Below, in pieces: positions 47,101-58,569 of a stretch of DNA of 64,000 bases. The notes below the pieces were generated by a model. The model had not been told where the DNA came from. It made no database searches and worked only from the letters and a program-made list of their open reading frames with translations. Position 1 is the first letter of the stretch; every line of letters starts with the position of its first letter. The stretch spans positions 15,190,001 to 15,254,000 of the forward strand of contig JAILWY010000012.1 of NCBI GenBank assembly GCA_022113835.1, given 5' to 3'. Source of the DNA: Atopsyche davidsoni (taxonomy: Eukaryota; Arthropoda; Insecta; Trichoptera; Hydrobiosidae). A program made the position numbers and the translations under genes.

Positions 47101-47579
47101 CAAATCTTTGAATTATATTTATGTGTAAACTACGACCACTTGCAATTTATTATGTATTTTTTTATAATAAAATAATGTATCAAGCAACCTAAACTTGACT
47201 AAATAAAAACATTACGTTTAAAAAATTAAAACACGTCTCTCCATCGTAAGAGCTCGAAGATCATAAATATGTAACAATATAATTTAAATTTATTGTAAAC
47301 GAAAACAAATCATCGATACATATGAATTGTTTTCTACACGTAAATGGTATGTGGGTAGCAGATAAATTTTTTATATAGTAATAAAATATATGCAATTATA
47401 TTAATGTTAATGTGTTTTATCATTTACTCAAATGTATTGGCGAGCGTTCAACGAACTGACGAGACCTTTTCTACATTTGAACTTAACTGTAAAAATACAC
47501 TTAGTATTTTTGTCGCCACTTTTTATGTTAATCATGCTACCAAAATGACCTTTCATCAACTAAATTTCCAATAAAAATT

Positions 47580-47673
47580 TAGATGCAGATAGTGCATTAA
47601 GATATGGTAATTTCCCACGGATATATCTAAGTGCAGTTACTGATAGTAGATCTTTGAGATACATCTGCATCTA
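47580..47673. repeat. nested hairpin, 94 nt
   Basis: The outer arms TAGATGCAGAT (47580-47590) and ATCTGCATCTA (47663-47673) are exact complements. An inner pair TGCATTAAGATAT and ATATCTAAGTGCA matches at 11 of 13 positions. The structure is precursor-like in size but resembles no miRNA I know. Confidence 0.45.
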
Positions 47674-48509
47674 TTATTGCACCGAACAAAGAAAGCTGTC
47701 CCGGTGTCTGGACCAGATTTTTTGCGTTTAGTTTGTGAGAAAGAATTTGATTTTTAAAGTTTGGTAGTAACGAGTTATTATCAAGACATCAAATGCACTC
47801 TATGATTCTGATCTTTTGATATCAGCTAGACCCGCTTGTAATCGGCTATAAATTATAAATATAACTTTTAAAATTAAAACGTTGCTCCAACTATAATACA
47901 ATGTGATTTTTATTGCAAAATTATAAACGGAAGCAACTACTACTCAAATGAGCTGAGTCAGCTTGTAACGGGAAAAATTGAAATATCAATTGATGTTTCT
48001 AAAAAATTATGTCTGCTAAATAGACAGGACAATTTCTGATAAGCTTGGGATGAATATAAATTTTATTTTTGTGATGTAATTGAAATCCACTATGGCCCCT
48101 CATATGTTTTAATTTTAAAATGTCCGCCTTGGCCGCTTTCAACACTTTTCAAAGTCCTCCTGCACGAACGCCTCTCAGTGACCCGTAATAATAATACAAC
48201 CACTCAAGAAGTTATTATCGCATCGATACATGCGCATGTGCCCTGGATTAACGAGAGCTCATTATGAACGTGAGGTTTGACACTTTATGGCAACTGTTGA
48301 TCAAATATTATGCAAGCTACGCATGCAACACATAATTGCACGCCTAACGCAAAAATGGATCGCACGCTTATATTATCGACATCTAAATCATATTAATTTT
48401 TACTGCAAACTTATGAACGATTCAAATGGTTTAGATACTAATCTCAATTTATAATTGTGATGATTGTCATGATACGTCCAAATACTGATACAGCTAAAAA
48501 CGTTTAGAA

Positions 48510-48825
48510 TAAACATTATCCCTGCTCTCCCCATTCTGTTGCTTGTGCGTTTGTAAAGGTTCAGTAATGGAGTAGTGGACTTGGAATGATTGTGAAGGGA
48601 CGTGCTCTGGAAGTACCTTGTCGAGGTGGGGGGAGTCCTAGTATTGTTTCTGTAGCTTGCTGCAAAAGGAGTATCAGATCTAAACTGTAAAACTGAAATA
48701 CTGTATTATACGCAGACTTTTCCTTCCAATACAAAACTGTAGTGTAGAAAGACCCGGGTACCCACTACACTGGCTCAGTATGATTATATGCTCAGTGAGA
48801 TGGTCCCCAACCTCCTCTGAGCTAT
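48510..48825 (+). repeat. R1 repeat copy, near full length
   Basis: Starts around CTGTTGCTTGTGCGTTTGTA and ends GAGATGGTCCCCAACCTCCT followed by CTGAGC. The family frame ends AQYDYMLSEMVPNLL and then TGA. It is collinear with the copies at 24.5 and 31.2 kb. Confidence 0.6.
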
Positions 48826-49128
48826 AAGGTAGTACGTATGCGTGTTTTCCAAAACTCTGGGAAACCTACAAAGCCCTTAGACATGGTTCCTTGGCTTTGA
48901 GCATGCAATGAATCCAACGAAATAATAGCTACTTTTACATTCAATTCCCATTTGAGTTTCTTATGTTTACTTATCTACTTTTCCTCAGAATGAGACCACA
49001 ATGAAGCTAAACATTATATATATATATATATATATTTAATATTATGCAATATCAAAAATGCATTATGTACAAAAGCAAAAAACAACGGGATTTTTATCGA
49101 CACAAACTAATTGAAAAATATAAATCAG
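48826..49128. other. AT-rich stretch with (TA)n
   Basis: Includes a (TA)n run at 49015-49036. No gene is seen. Confidence 0.5.
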
Positions 49129-49400
49129 CTAATGGCCGCAATACTGCAGGCAGGAAACCAAAAAAAAAAAATTACCGTCAAACAAAAAATGCATAAACAA
49201 TCGGCGGAGATGGATCGATAGTGCCTCTATCACACGACACCTCCATGTGCTCACACGCGAGCGCCGACCTTTGCTGGCCGCGAGCTCTCTCGCTCGGTAG
49301 CCGCTCAAGAAAAAACACGACCCGTCAGTCACACGCGGAAATAAATGTCACCCGGCGGGAACACGATGGCTCTGTTTTTTTCTACGTCGATTCAAGTTAT
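49129..49400. promoter_or_regulatory. GC-richer island next to exon candidate
   Basis: Contains GCGAGCGCCGACCTTTGCTG and GGCCGCGAGCTCTCTCGCTC. A 153-codon plus frame (49221-49682) starts here and runs into AT-rich DNA. It is the second-longest frame in the window but shows no domain. It would lie within the first intron if the 49702-49802 exon candidate is real. Confidence 0.3.
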
Positions 49401-49701
49401 TTAATGTGCCTCAGAATGTTAAAATCACACTGGATTTACAAGAAAACGCATCCAAGCTTTGCCCAAACGCATAATCGGTTTATTCAAGTCCCGCCATTGC
49501 AGACACGCGTTTTAACTACCATTATGAAAACGGTGCTCATTGTAATTTTTAGCAGTGTTTTTATATCATATATAACAAAATTATATGTTGGAATAAGATG
49601 TGTAAGAAACATTAGAAAAAAAAAAGTAAGTGTTACTTGTCACAACGATTTGAACACGTCACCCCGCGTTAGAATGGTTTAGTGAATGTTTGATCACTTA
49701 C

Positions 49702-49802
49702 AGATTCTGTGGTGGTTGTTGGACGCAGCAGCTCTGGGCTGTCATCATCAGATCTGGTCGCCGTCCGTGGGTGTTCGACAGTGCCGGGCAGTACTCCAGC
49801 AT
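49702..49802 (-). CDS. candidate first coding exon, unknown protein
   Basis: On the minus strand an ATG at 49802-49800 opens 33 codons plus 2 nt (start MLEYCPALSNTHGRRPD, later SCCVQQPPQN). It ends at a consensus donor, AATCT|GTAAGT (GTAAGT at 49701-49696). GC-rich sequence up to about 49910 would be 5' untranslated leader, with a short overlapping upstream ATG that stops after four codons. The block also has plus-strand signals: TTACAG acceptor at 49703 and ATCAG|GTCAGT donor at 49805, bounding 102 nt open in all frames. Strand is therefore uncertain. I favour minus because of the perfect GTAAGT and the ATG-to-donor frame. The product is not recognised. Confidence 0.3.
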
Positions 49803-49910
49803 CAGGTCAGTTCCATTAAAGCCTCTTTAGACTTATCGTCGTCGTGCCAGAGAGTTGCGTGCGCACAGATATCGAGACCACAGGCCCGCCACGGCCGAAT
49901 CACAATCAAC

Positions 49911-51009
49911 GCCACTAAAGTTTATTTGTAATTATACGTACAAATCTACAAATCAAACGCACATACACTAATATTATAAGTTGAAATTAGACGCCATCAT
50001 GAATCTTCAGCATTAGAATCTGAACTGAGTCACACAATGTTGCCTTCTCTATAATGTTACAATTATAAAAATTCATGAATTTTATATTCAAAATATGCGC
50101 GGACTATGTTGGTATGTTCATTTATAGTTTAATGACTAGGTTGAATTATTGTTACGTTATTTTATTTGGTTTTAGCGTGAAGCATTCGTGTTATTTTACC
50201 TTTTAGTGTTCAATATTAAGAAATATATTTTTGATCATTTTCATATTATACAATTATATTTATTATTTTGCATTACATATTAATATGTTAATTTATTTTT
50301 CGGATTTTTTATTAAAGAGATTTATCAAAAATTACCGCAATATAAAATATTGTAATTCTCCAATTTCTTTTCTATTATATTCTAATCTGGCATTCAAGTA
50401 AGATCTAGTGGTACTTTAAGCAGAGCTTCAAATTTTGTAGACTGATTTTTATTTGAGTTTTTTTTAAATTTCACTGTAAGCTCTCGTATACTAATTATAT
50501 GTAAAATCTGGAGTAATCGATAAAACATTTGATTTCAGGCTTCAGATTTAAATATTTCGGGTACATATCGGTAAATAGATAAATCGCAATACCAATTTGC
50601 TCTATCAAACCGAAGATTGTAGAGACATGATAAACCTAAGGCAGACCTAAATAGTCATTTCGCCTTGGGGAATCCGGCTGCTCAAAATATTAATCAAACA
50701 TTAAAGTACAAATACATCAATAGCATCCATACAAAGTTAAACAGCAGTATTGCTTTCGTAAAACTGATAGAAGTGTGCATTGTGATGAAGGCTTTTAAAA
50801 AATTCAATTTTGGGACGTAGTCTTTAGATATTGCCGAATTTTATTAGTACATACTTTTGGAGAAGAATATTTGCAATTTTTTGGACAGCATCCATGATGC
50901 GCTGTTTTTTGTAAAAATCTGAATATAGTCGCGTCTCAAAATAGTCAATTACGATAATGACAAATAATCTTACGAAGTGCGAGCAAAATTTAGTCAATTC
51001 GTTCCCGTC
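49911..51009. other. AT-rich stretch, nothing recognised
   Basis: No coding-like frame was found. Possibly upstream region of the minus-strand exon candidate. Confidence 0.45.
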
Positions 51010-51400
51010 TTCGTTAAGTGAAGGTTTTATTTGTTTATGCTTTGAGCGGCTCTGCGATTGCCAGAAACCCGAATCACGTGTTCGTGCCGGGTATTGCGCA
51101 ATTAGCGGCAATATTCACGGATGATTCACCGCGATCTGGATTGGAAACGGACTCCATTAGTGTGACGCAACGAGCGAGTTTGCCGTGTGGCCCGCGCACT
51201 GCCGGCCACATGGGAACCGCCGTAGGGGAGGCTCGATCAGCTGTCACAGATTAAAGAACCATGGCCCGAGCACGCGCGCCGCGATAATCATTGTTCTCCT
51301 GAGCATGATCGAAGTGAAATAAAGAAACGAACCCGGCGATGCTTCGACCACATCTCCGATATCAATATTTACGCACGAGAAGCAACACGTGTTTTTGATT
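51010..51400. promoter_or_regulatory. GC-rich island, putative regulatory element
   Basis: About 390 bp contain AATCACGTGTTCGTGCCGGG, CGCGCACTGCCGGCCACATG, and CACGCGCGCCGCGATAATCA. The CACGTG E-box recurs at about 51387 (CAACACGTG). Short frames on both strands (78 and 95 codons) are not coding-like. Confidence 0.35.
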
Positions 51401-51412
51401 TAATACTTGAGC

Positions 51413-51632
51413 CAGGGGTGCCCAAGCTTTTTGCACCCCAGAGCGCATTCTAGAATGCGGGACGGGCGGTGGGCATCGTTTATTTTTGTCCGTAATAGGA
51501 CATAATAAAAAAAAAAAATTTTTCCAAAAATATAATTATTTTCTCCACTAAATATTATAATAATTTTTTTCATAACATTTTATTGTAAACATAATTTTTT
51601 TTTATCGTGATCACACGGGTTGAAGACCAGTG
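51413..51632. mobile_element. short hAT-type MITE
   Basis: The left end reads CAGGGGTGCCCAAGCTTTTT. The right end reads GGGTTGAAGACCAGTG, whose complement starts CACTGGTCTTCAACCC. Such degenerate CA-GG termini are typical of hAT MITEs. The flanking octamers ACTTGAGC and ACCTAAGA agree at 5 of 8 positions, consistent with an old 8-bp duplication. The interior is AT-rich and non-coding. Confidence 0.5.
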
Positions 51633-52542
51633 ACCTAAGATAAAACGAATAATTATCATTAAGCACAATCACATCCGATTAAAAATCTTGCAATATGCAT
51701 AAATACAGTTTTATTTCTGAGATACAAAAGTAGCATATTTCAAAAAAATGATATGTTTAAAAAAATGATACATGTAGAGTATTTTCTTTATTAGTAATAA
51801 ATTACTTGTAAAAAATATTGGATTCAAATATAGTTTAAACTCTGATCTTGATGAAATATCGATGCTCTGCAATCTATACTGATATATTATAAGATTTTGG
51901 AATAAAGATATTGTATGGAACGGAACATAATGTTGTATTACTGTCTGTCTTCAAATATGTACAGTATTTATGGCAAAAATAAACTGTCGTCAGGTTGCCA
52001 GTCTGCAACGAAAAAAGCGGCAAGGCAACGTGTGTTTTAATTCATTTATCTGAGCCTTCCTTGTTGAAGGTTATGAACAAAATAATCTTCGGTACAAACT
52101 TTAACTTTACTTTAATGCTAAGAAGACGTTAAATGTTTACTTTTGAATTTGTTTTTTTTTTATTTTCACCTCCATGGTAAGAGGCAAATCCTTTAATTAT
52201 TATCCCTATTAGATAATGTAGATAATAAAATTTAAAAAAAGATAATACCCATGATGTGAGCAAATGTCTTGCTCGAGAACTGTGGCGAGAAAACCTCCCT
52301 AAAATAATGACTCAGAGATGTTTATATCTCAATATTAGACTAATATACAGATAGTACTTTGTATATGATACAATGTTTTATATATCAAATAAATACTTAT
52401 TTTTTTTAAATTCAATTATTAATAAAACATTAATTACTGTGTCACTTATGTCTATGTTGTGTTGACATTGGTTGCCGGATTTCACTAAAAACTCTGAACA
52501 GATTTGGCATTCAGCTTTACCGGCAACTGAATTCATAGTAAA
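51633..52542. other. AT-rich stretch, nothing recognised
   Basis: No gene-like frame or repeat end was recognised. Confidence 0.5.
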
Positions 52543-52709
52543 GCTGTCTACACACTTTACAGTACAACCGACAACCGAATGGTAATTAGCCGATCGCGTC
52601 CTTTTATGTTGGGTTCCTCGAAGTTTTGCTCAAGTAAACAACGCAAATGAGGACGCTATAGGCCAGTTACCGTACGGTTGTCGGTCGTGTCGCAGCGTGT
52701 GTAGCCGGC
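52543..52709. mobile_element. TTAA-type MITE, complete copy
   Basis: The left end is GCTGTCTACACAC and the right end is GTGTGTAGCCGGC. The inverted arms continue through CCGACAACCGAATGGTAATT on the left and the matching AGTTACCGTACGGTTGTCGG on the right. The right flank is TTAA (52710-52713) and the left flank is TAAA, one mismatch. TTAA target sites are typical of piggyBac-type elements, so a piggyBac-related parent is inferred. Length is 167 bp and it is non-coding. Confidence 0.7.
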
Positions 52710-52713
52710 TTAA

Positions 52714-53484
52714 GGCGGCGCAAGCATTCCTGAGCCCAGCCTCAGTCGTGCTCCTGCGTTTGTTTATTTTCAATAGCTGGATGGAGACTTTCCCGTGTAT
52801 CCGCAACACCTGACGAAAAAATATAAAAAATAAATAATTGTACTGTTTGTTCAGGTACATTAAAAAAATGCATAAAAAAGGTAATTGAAACAAAGCTTAT
52901 GTACTGACTATAAAAACACGTTGCCTTTTTGTAACAATTAAGGAAATATTTTGTAAGCTTGCATATTTGGCTTATAATTTAACCAATGAGATAGTTATAC
53001 ATTATTCTTTGAAAAGACAGATGAATAATGCAATATATAGTTAGTATTAATCACAGTTTCCGAACTGCTGGTCAACAAAAGCAGTAGTTGACAACCAGTC
53101 AAATAGTCGCAGATTATTCAATGCGCTTTTTCAGAGATTTAGATAAACAATTTTAATTAAGTGAACTTCATATATGAGAATGTAATCGTTATTGAGTTTT
53201 TGGCTGTAAATAAAATATTTTTTTACATGATTAAATGTCGAAGAAATAATTTAGAAAAATTAAGGAATCTATATACATTATTCATTACCAACTAAAGTTG
53301 GTTGAATCTATTATTTTCCATCATTCAACTTACACTAAGACAAACCAAATGGCTAAGAGATTACATAACAGCTAGAACGTTCATTCCCGATAAAGCCCTA
53401 AAAAGAAAAAAACACGTGTTTGTCTTGTGAGTTCATATATTGTAAGTTAAATCATATCTAATGACAAGCCTACCTTCAGTAGCA

Positions 53485-53573
<89 letters not shown>

Positions 53574-54479
53574 TCATGGAATTTTCATCACTATGTTATT
53601 AAAAATAACATTTGAGCACGTGAGAGTGTTTTTAATATGTATTTGATTTTTATAATCCAGATGCTTTTAGTACTGAACACCTTGTACTACTAAAACTCTT
53701 GTGAGAAACACATTTCACAACATCATCTTACCAACTTACGCATGTTTTTTTTTGTCTATTTGAATATTGGCAATTGGTTTTTGCTTGTAATTTCAAATTA
53801 ATCTTCAATTTGGGCTGTCATAGCGGTAATTAGGATCGCAACATGTATTAGGTTACTCTTCTGTGTTTAATTAATCTTTTAAATTGGATAATAAATGTAC
53901 GCTTCATGGGAGTTTAATTTGAAGTGAAAAAATGCTATCCGACCGTGCATTCAAATCACAGGGCTTGTATCTAATGGACGTCAGGTAATACATCATTATA
54001 AATTTATTAATTATTTATATATACAAAAAACTTGGCACGTTTGTTTAAAGCATTTATTATATGCTATATTTTTATATATTACTGAATGTTTGCATCACAC
54101 TAACGACATTGTTGTATTGACGTTGACTTTCAATTATTTTTATCTTGATAAGTGGTTATATTATAGTATAGTAAAATAGCATTAAGACCTAAACAATTCA
54201 ATTTATTCCCGGATTCTTTTATTCAACGTAAATTTGCATTATATAACAAATATTTTTTTGTGAGCTTAAAACAACATGCTTCAATTTGAAATCAACTGTA
54301 CGCCATTGAAATCAACCCATACATTGAATAAATTATTTATTTTATTGTTATTTATTTATTTATATTCTCATAAATCTATTTTTTTCAAAAATAAATACAG
54401 AATAAATGACAGCGTTTCAAACCACCGGTAAAAACATTAATCGTGCATAAATCTTATTTTTTGTCATTAAAATGTTTGA
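52714..54479. other. AT-rich stretch with long (TA)n
   Basis: Apart from the microsatellite at 53487-53569 nothing is recognised. Confidence 0.5.
53487..53569. repeat. (TA)n microsatellite, 83 bp
   Basis: A pure alternating AT run, the longest in the window. It is likely polymorphic and a possible assembly weak point. Confidence 0.95.
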
Positions 54480-54710
54480 GTTTTCCCTCTGCCTCCTGTC
54501 AGCCCTGAATCTGTAATTTCCTAGCTGCTGGCTGTCCATTCAATAGTTCCCACCGTGCTAGAACATTGTCAACAAGTTTCCCAGGACATAACACGACTGT
54601 TTGATTGACATTGGGATTAGAGCCGGCCTGTATGAGTCTGTCCGTTACGCAACAATCGAATCTGACCTCAATGCACGCCGACCGACGGAGCACTTTCGGT
54701 TGACTTGATG
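54480..54710. other. higher-complexity segment, regulatory or exon remnant
   Basis: A 64-codon minus frame (54693-54499) has mixed composition (QTVVLCPGKLVDNVLARWEL) that looks more coding-like than most here, but no family is recognised and no clear splice donor is seen. It may be a conserved non-coding block or a fragment of an old exon. Confidence 0.3.
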
Positions 54711-55420
54711 AGATCCAAAAAAATACACCCGCTTATTCGTTTCTTTACGAGTGCTTACACAATCTAAACCTATATTATGTACCTTATTGTTTGTTGTTAA
54801 TCTTGATACTATTTATTTAAGTTATAAAAAAAAAACATCGAATAGACTATTGGTACGATAACTTATCTAAGTATCAGTAATCCACAATAGAATTTATTTA
54901 AAACATATTTGTTGAAATTATATATATATATATATAAATTTTTGGTTTTATCCATCTTACAATATTGCTGGTATATATTATATTATAAGCAAAAATCATC
55001 ACTAACCATTTTGTGATCATTGATAGATAAAAATTACTCTTTTCTGGTACTTGATTATAAAACCTTAAATTTACTTAAAAAAAGCACGATTATACTTATA
55101 TTTTGGTAATATTTTTTTTTTAAATAATTACCATTATCATTTAACGACGTGTATCACTTTGTACGGTAAAATACCTTGATCTTTGATTCGCAGACGTTAT
55201 CGAATATTAAACATGAAATGTCAATCATATTGTCATTAAAGGAAACCAAAAAACTGGGTCTTAAGTAGAATAAATTAAAAATTATATCCCATGGTTTATG
55301 ATAAGCATGGCCTTTCATAGCGTAGTAGTTCTACAAACTAGCAGCTCCCATGATGCAGGTTGTAAAATGCAGCTAAAAATATTTGATAGATTAGAAAAAA
55401 ATAAACAGTGCACTACTAGT
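54711..55420. other. AT-rich stretch, nothing recognised
   Basis: Includes a short (TA)n at 54919-54936. No gene is seen. Confidence 0.5.
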
Positions 55421-55421
55421 C

Positions 55422-55589
55422 ATGGGAAACATCCTAAAAAATGAACCGAAAGGTTTGCGAGAGATGGACGCTTCGGATAAAGTCTCTGACTGGAATATTA
55501 ATTCATTCAGAGCTGTTAGTAGTGCAATTGAAGAAAACCTGGCCATCAAAGACGTCGCGTCGGGGGTTAAATATTTACACAACTTCTAG
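55422..55589 (+). CDS. small ORF with coding-like composition, unknown
   Basis: An ATG at 55422 opens 55 codons to TAG at 55587-55589 (MGNILKNEPKGLREMD, then DWNINSFRAVSSAIEEN, ending LHNF). The amino acid composition is balanced and unlike the Ile/Lys/Phe-rich random frames of the AT background. A 63-codon minus frame covers the same bases. No family is recognised, no good acceptor precedes it and no promoter is evident. It could be a small protein, an exon fragment or chance. Confidence 0.25.
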   Translation: MGNILKNEPKGLREMDASDKVSDWNINSFRAVSSAIEENLAIKDVASGVKYLHNF

Positions 55590-55829
55590 ATAACGATAAA
55601 TAATTTTCAAAAATGCATTGACGATATTGTCCCATTAAAAATGATATAAAAAAATTTAAAAATATACACATTATCAATCCTAATGTTATTTGAGCCTGAG
55701 GAATTTTAGCTTGCTTTAAAATTGCCTATATGAACAATACTTCTCTAATTCAAATAAATATGGTAATCAATTATACATTGTATCTTAATTCAAGCCATTT
55801 TTTTTTATAAATTCGTGATCTACGTTTAA
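55590..55829. other. AT-rich stretch, nothing recognised
   Basis: No gene-like frame or repeat end was recognised. Confidence 0.45.
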
Positions 55830-56230
55830 ACTTGCCCCCGTTTCCCCTGCGCGTCGTTCATTAGCAAGGGAACGTTTTTTGTCCGGCGAATAAAAGCACA
55901 TCTACATCTCTAAGTGTTATGAGGTTAGCGAATCCTCTCAAAAGTAATTGCGTGCACACAAAAAAACCATACTCTCGTACGTGAACTGGTGTTTTTTATA
56001 GTCATTAATAAGCGGTTTTAGCTCATTAATTTGAATCATCATTGCACAAGTCCCGAAGTCCGAACTAAACGAGGCTCGGCTACCGTTCCGGCGGAGTCAG
56101 GGTGGAAGGAAACGTGACTGCAATATGTAAAACGGCAATGATTTATGTGAGGCTCTATGCACTCGATAAGGCGGGTTTTAGACCCGAGTGCATTAGCTCT
56201 GATTCTCATAGAATAAAAAGGAAAAAAATA
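55830..56230. promoter_or_regulatory. moderately GC-rich island
   Basis: Raised complexity (CCGTTTCCCCTGCGCGTCGT, GAGGCTCGGCTACCGTTCCG, GGCGGAGTCAGGG) with homeodomain-type words GCTCATTAATTTG. No coding-like frame was found. A putative enhancer, by composition. Confidence 0.3.
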
Positions 56231-57908
56231 TCACGCTTTTCTGACTGTAAAAAATAACCAGCGTTTTTAACATTGAGATTCGATCAGAACATATATTTAA
56301 AACAAATAACACGTATTTTTAAACACGTCGAGCTTAAGTAGGAGTAATTTAAATCGATTAAATATAAGTAGAATGCATCTGAATATAATACCTTTAAAAG
56401 CAGTTCATGATCATCACTAAGTATTAGGAAGTTTTTATATTAAAGCATTTCATTACATTGAGCTTTTGTAATGTATAAATATTTTTAATTTGTTTCAGGC
56501 AAGTCGATGTTTCTATGTGAACGTAGAGCTCCGTCTCCAGACAGGTACGGATATATTCATTAGTAGCTCACCTGATATTCCACAGGTAGTTCTACGTCCG
56601 ATACTTTGATAATTAACACACTACACGTATTCTGTGGGGTTTCGAATAATGACTTTCATACGTGCTCATGCAGCGGCTGTCCGTAGAAAAACAATCTCTC
56701 TATTACACTGCCAATATTGAAATATTACTCGCACAATTTATTCCGCATGAGGTATTTTATTACTTCAATATTAACCGTAAATAAATAACTTAAGTAGCAC
56801 ATACATATTAATATGTATGCATTGTATATAATTTGATGCATTCACAGAAATTCATAAAATATTTTTTTTATTATTATATGAAACGTACGTTACGTGGTAA
56901 AAGTACGTTTTGCGATTTTGGGTATGCATAGAAATAGCAGAAATGATTTTTTTCATTTTCATACCTACATCTAATTGAGTGTTTATTGTCTAATAAATCT
57001 GTACTCCATAGAAACACGTGGCAATCTGCATCACGGCTGGCTCACTTAACCTGCAAATTATTACAAGTTCATGCAATCAATTTATACACGTCAGTTTCAC
57101 TGTCATATCTTATTACCGCATTAGAGTAGGACACCGAGGTGGCCGCAGGAAGTGAGTTGCCATGCTAGGAATGTTATTTATGGAAATTCCATACAGATGG
57201 ATGGTACGCGAGCATATTAATTATCCCCGGACGTGAGGTGGGGCAGCTCTGCACTGGCAACCCAGGTGGAATAGATTACTCATTTCCATTCATTCTCCCA
57301 TAGCGGACCCGCCGTATTTTTTTGTTTAATGAATGGTGAATAATGATATCTGACTTTATGGTTTGTGGTCTGCGCGATCGGGAAGGTCCAGCCATCTGGG
57401 AATCCTTTGATGTCATGTGTATATTTGTGACTTGAAGATTTAACGTCAGACTGGTTTTTTCTTCTGGGAATTCAGGAAATTTATGAATGTTGTCGATTAT
57501 AATTTGTTTTGAATACACGACTGTTAAATGATTTTATTATCAATGAATTATAAACATTATTTGATTGTCAATACTATGCTTTAGGAATGAGTTGATTTTG
57601 TTTTTTTTTTTTTAATGTTTTATGCTAATTGAGTTTTTAACTTACCCGTCGTGTTTTTGAAATGGTCCGAAGAAACCAAAGCTGTCAAAACCCATAAACG
57701 CAAGGATTAAAAAAATTTAAGAAGGATATATTAATTTAATTAAAAAAATATCTGAATTTAGATTTTGAACGATATTATAGATTATCTAATATTTTAAAGG
57801 TGAAATTATTTGCACAGTGTTACACAATTTTATAGGTCAATATTATCCATTTACAAAACATCATATAGTGATTGTTTGAGTGTTTCTCTTACCATTTTCT
57901 TAATACAG
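56231..57908. other. mostly AT-rich stretch
   Basis: A small complex patch lies at 57110-57290 (GTCACACCGAGG-like, CTGGCAACCCAGGTGGAATA). An 80-codon minus frame at 57276-57518 is not family-like. Otherwise featureless. Confidence 0.4.
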
Positions 57909-58084
57909 CAATCTCGCACTTACCGCAGCCGAACGCAACGGAAGATTATCACTGGAAAGTCACGGATGTTCGGTTAAACTCGCAAACCACACAACGCGTA
58001 TTGACTAATCAATTTCCACAGGCTCTAAACGAAAGTACCTTTAACGATGTACAGAAAGACACCATACCGATTATTACCCTTTGA
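57909..58084 (+). CDS. candidate terminal coding exon, unknown protein
   Basis: A strong acceptor with a long pyrimidine tract (GTTTCTCTTACCATTTTCTT then AATACAG, ending 57908) opens 2 nt plus 57 codons and a TGA stop at 58082-58084. The peptide contains PQPNATEDYHWKVTDVRLNS, then TNQFPQALNESTFNDVQKD and an end of IPIITL. It has balanced composition and two N-x-S/T sequons (NAT, NES). An AATAAA polyadenylation word lies at 58259-58264. The frame also stays open upstream to an ATG at 57872, which would give an unspliced 70-codon ORF. I recognise no family. A host terminal exon is the favoured reading. Confidence 0.35.
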
Positions 58085-58569
58085 CTTTTGAACTTCAGAT
58101 CTCATGTATTATATATCCAAAAATGTAGACTAAAAAAAAAAAAAAAAAATCTTTTATTCAATACCGTCCAATTGAGTGTATTTTATAGCAAGAAATTGAT
58201 TAATTATATAAATATATGGCATACAACAAATTTGTGTACAAATTGAATTGGTTCAATGAATAAATGCAAAAACCAAGATATTTATATTTTTAAATATTTT
58301 TTCTGCGCTCTCAGCTTTCTCCTTGTGTTGCTAGGCGAAAATTCTAAACCACAATCACTTCATGACAAATTTCATCTCACATCGTGCAAACAAAGGCAAC
58401 TGTCATGCAACAAAAAAAAAAACAACCGCTTTGTTTTATTTCCATGTGCAAACAATCGATCGAAGTTCAGAGCACAACATCAGCGACACTCAAAACAATG
58501 CGAGCATCGCGACCGGCAAACAAACAGATAAATCATAATAAAGTTTATATAGCAGGTAATAAGCTTTCT
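58085..58569. other. AT-rich stretch, possible 3' untranslated region
   Basis: Contains an 18-A run (58131-58148) and AATAAA at 58259-58264. A 91-codon plus frame (58256-58531) is Lys/Asn-rich and not convincing. Confidence 0.35.

Larger units (their letters stand above)
39621..48509. other. long AT-rich desert
   Basis: Nearly 9 kb without recognised genes or GC-rich islands. Open frames here (for example 117 codons minus at 45385-45738, rich in Leu, Ile and Phe) are explained by AT-rich composition. Two hairpins are noted separately at 41080-41110 and 47580-47673. Confidence 0.5.

Noticed and set aside
49221..49682. 153-codon plus-strand frame
   Set aside because: It starts in a GC-rich island and runs into AT-rich DNA with a change of composition along its length. 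No domain is seen and the ATG context is weak.
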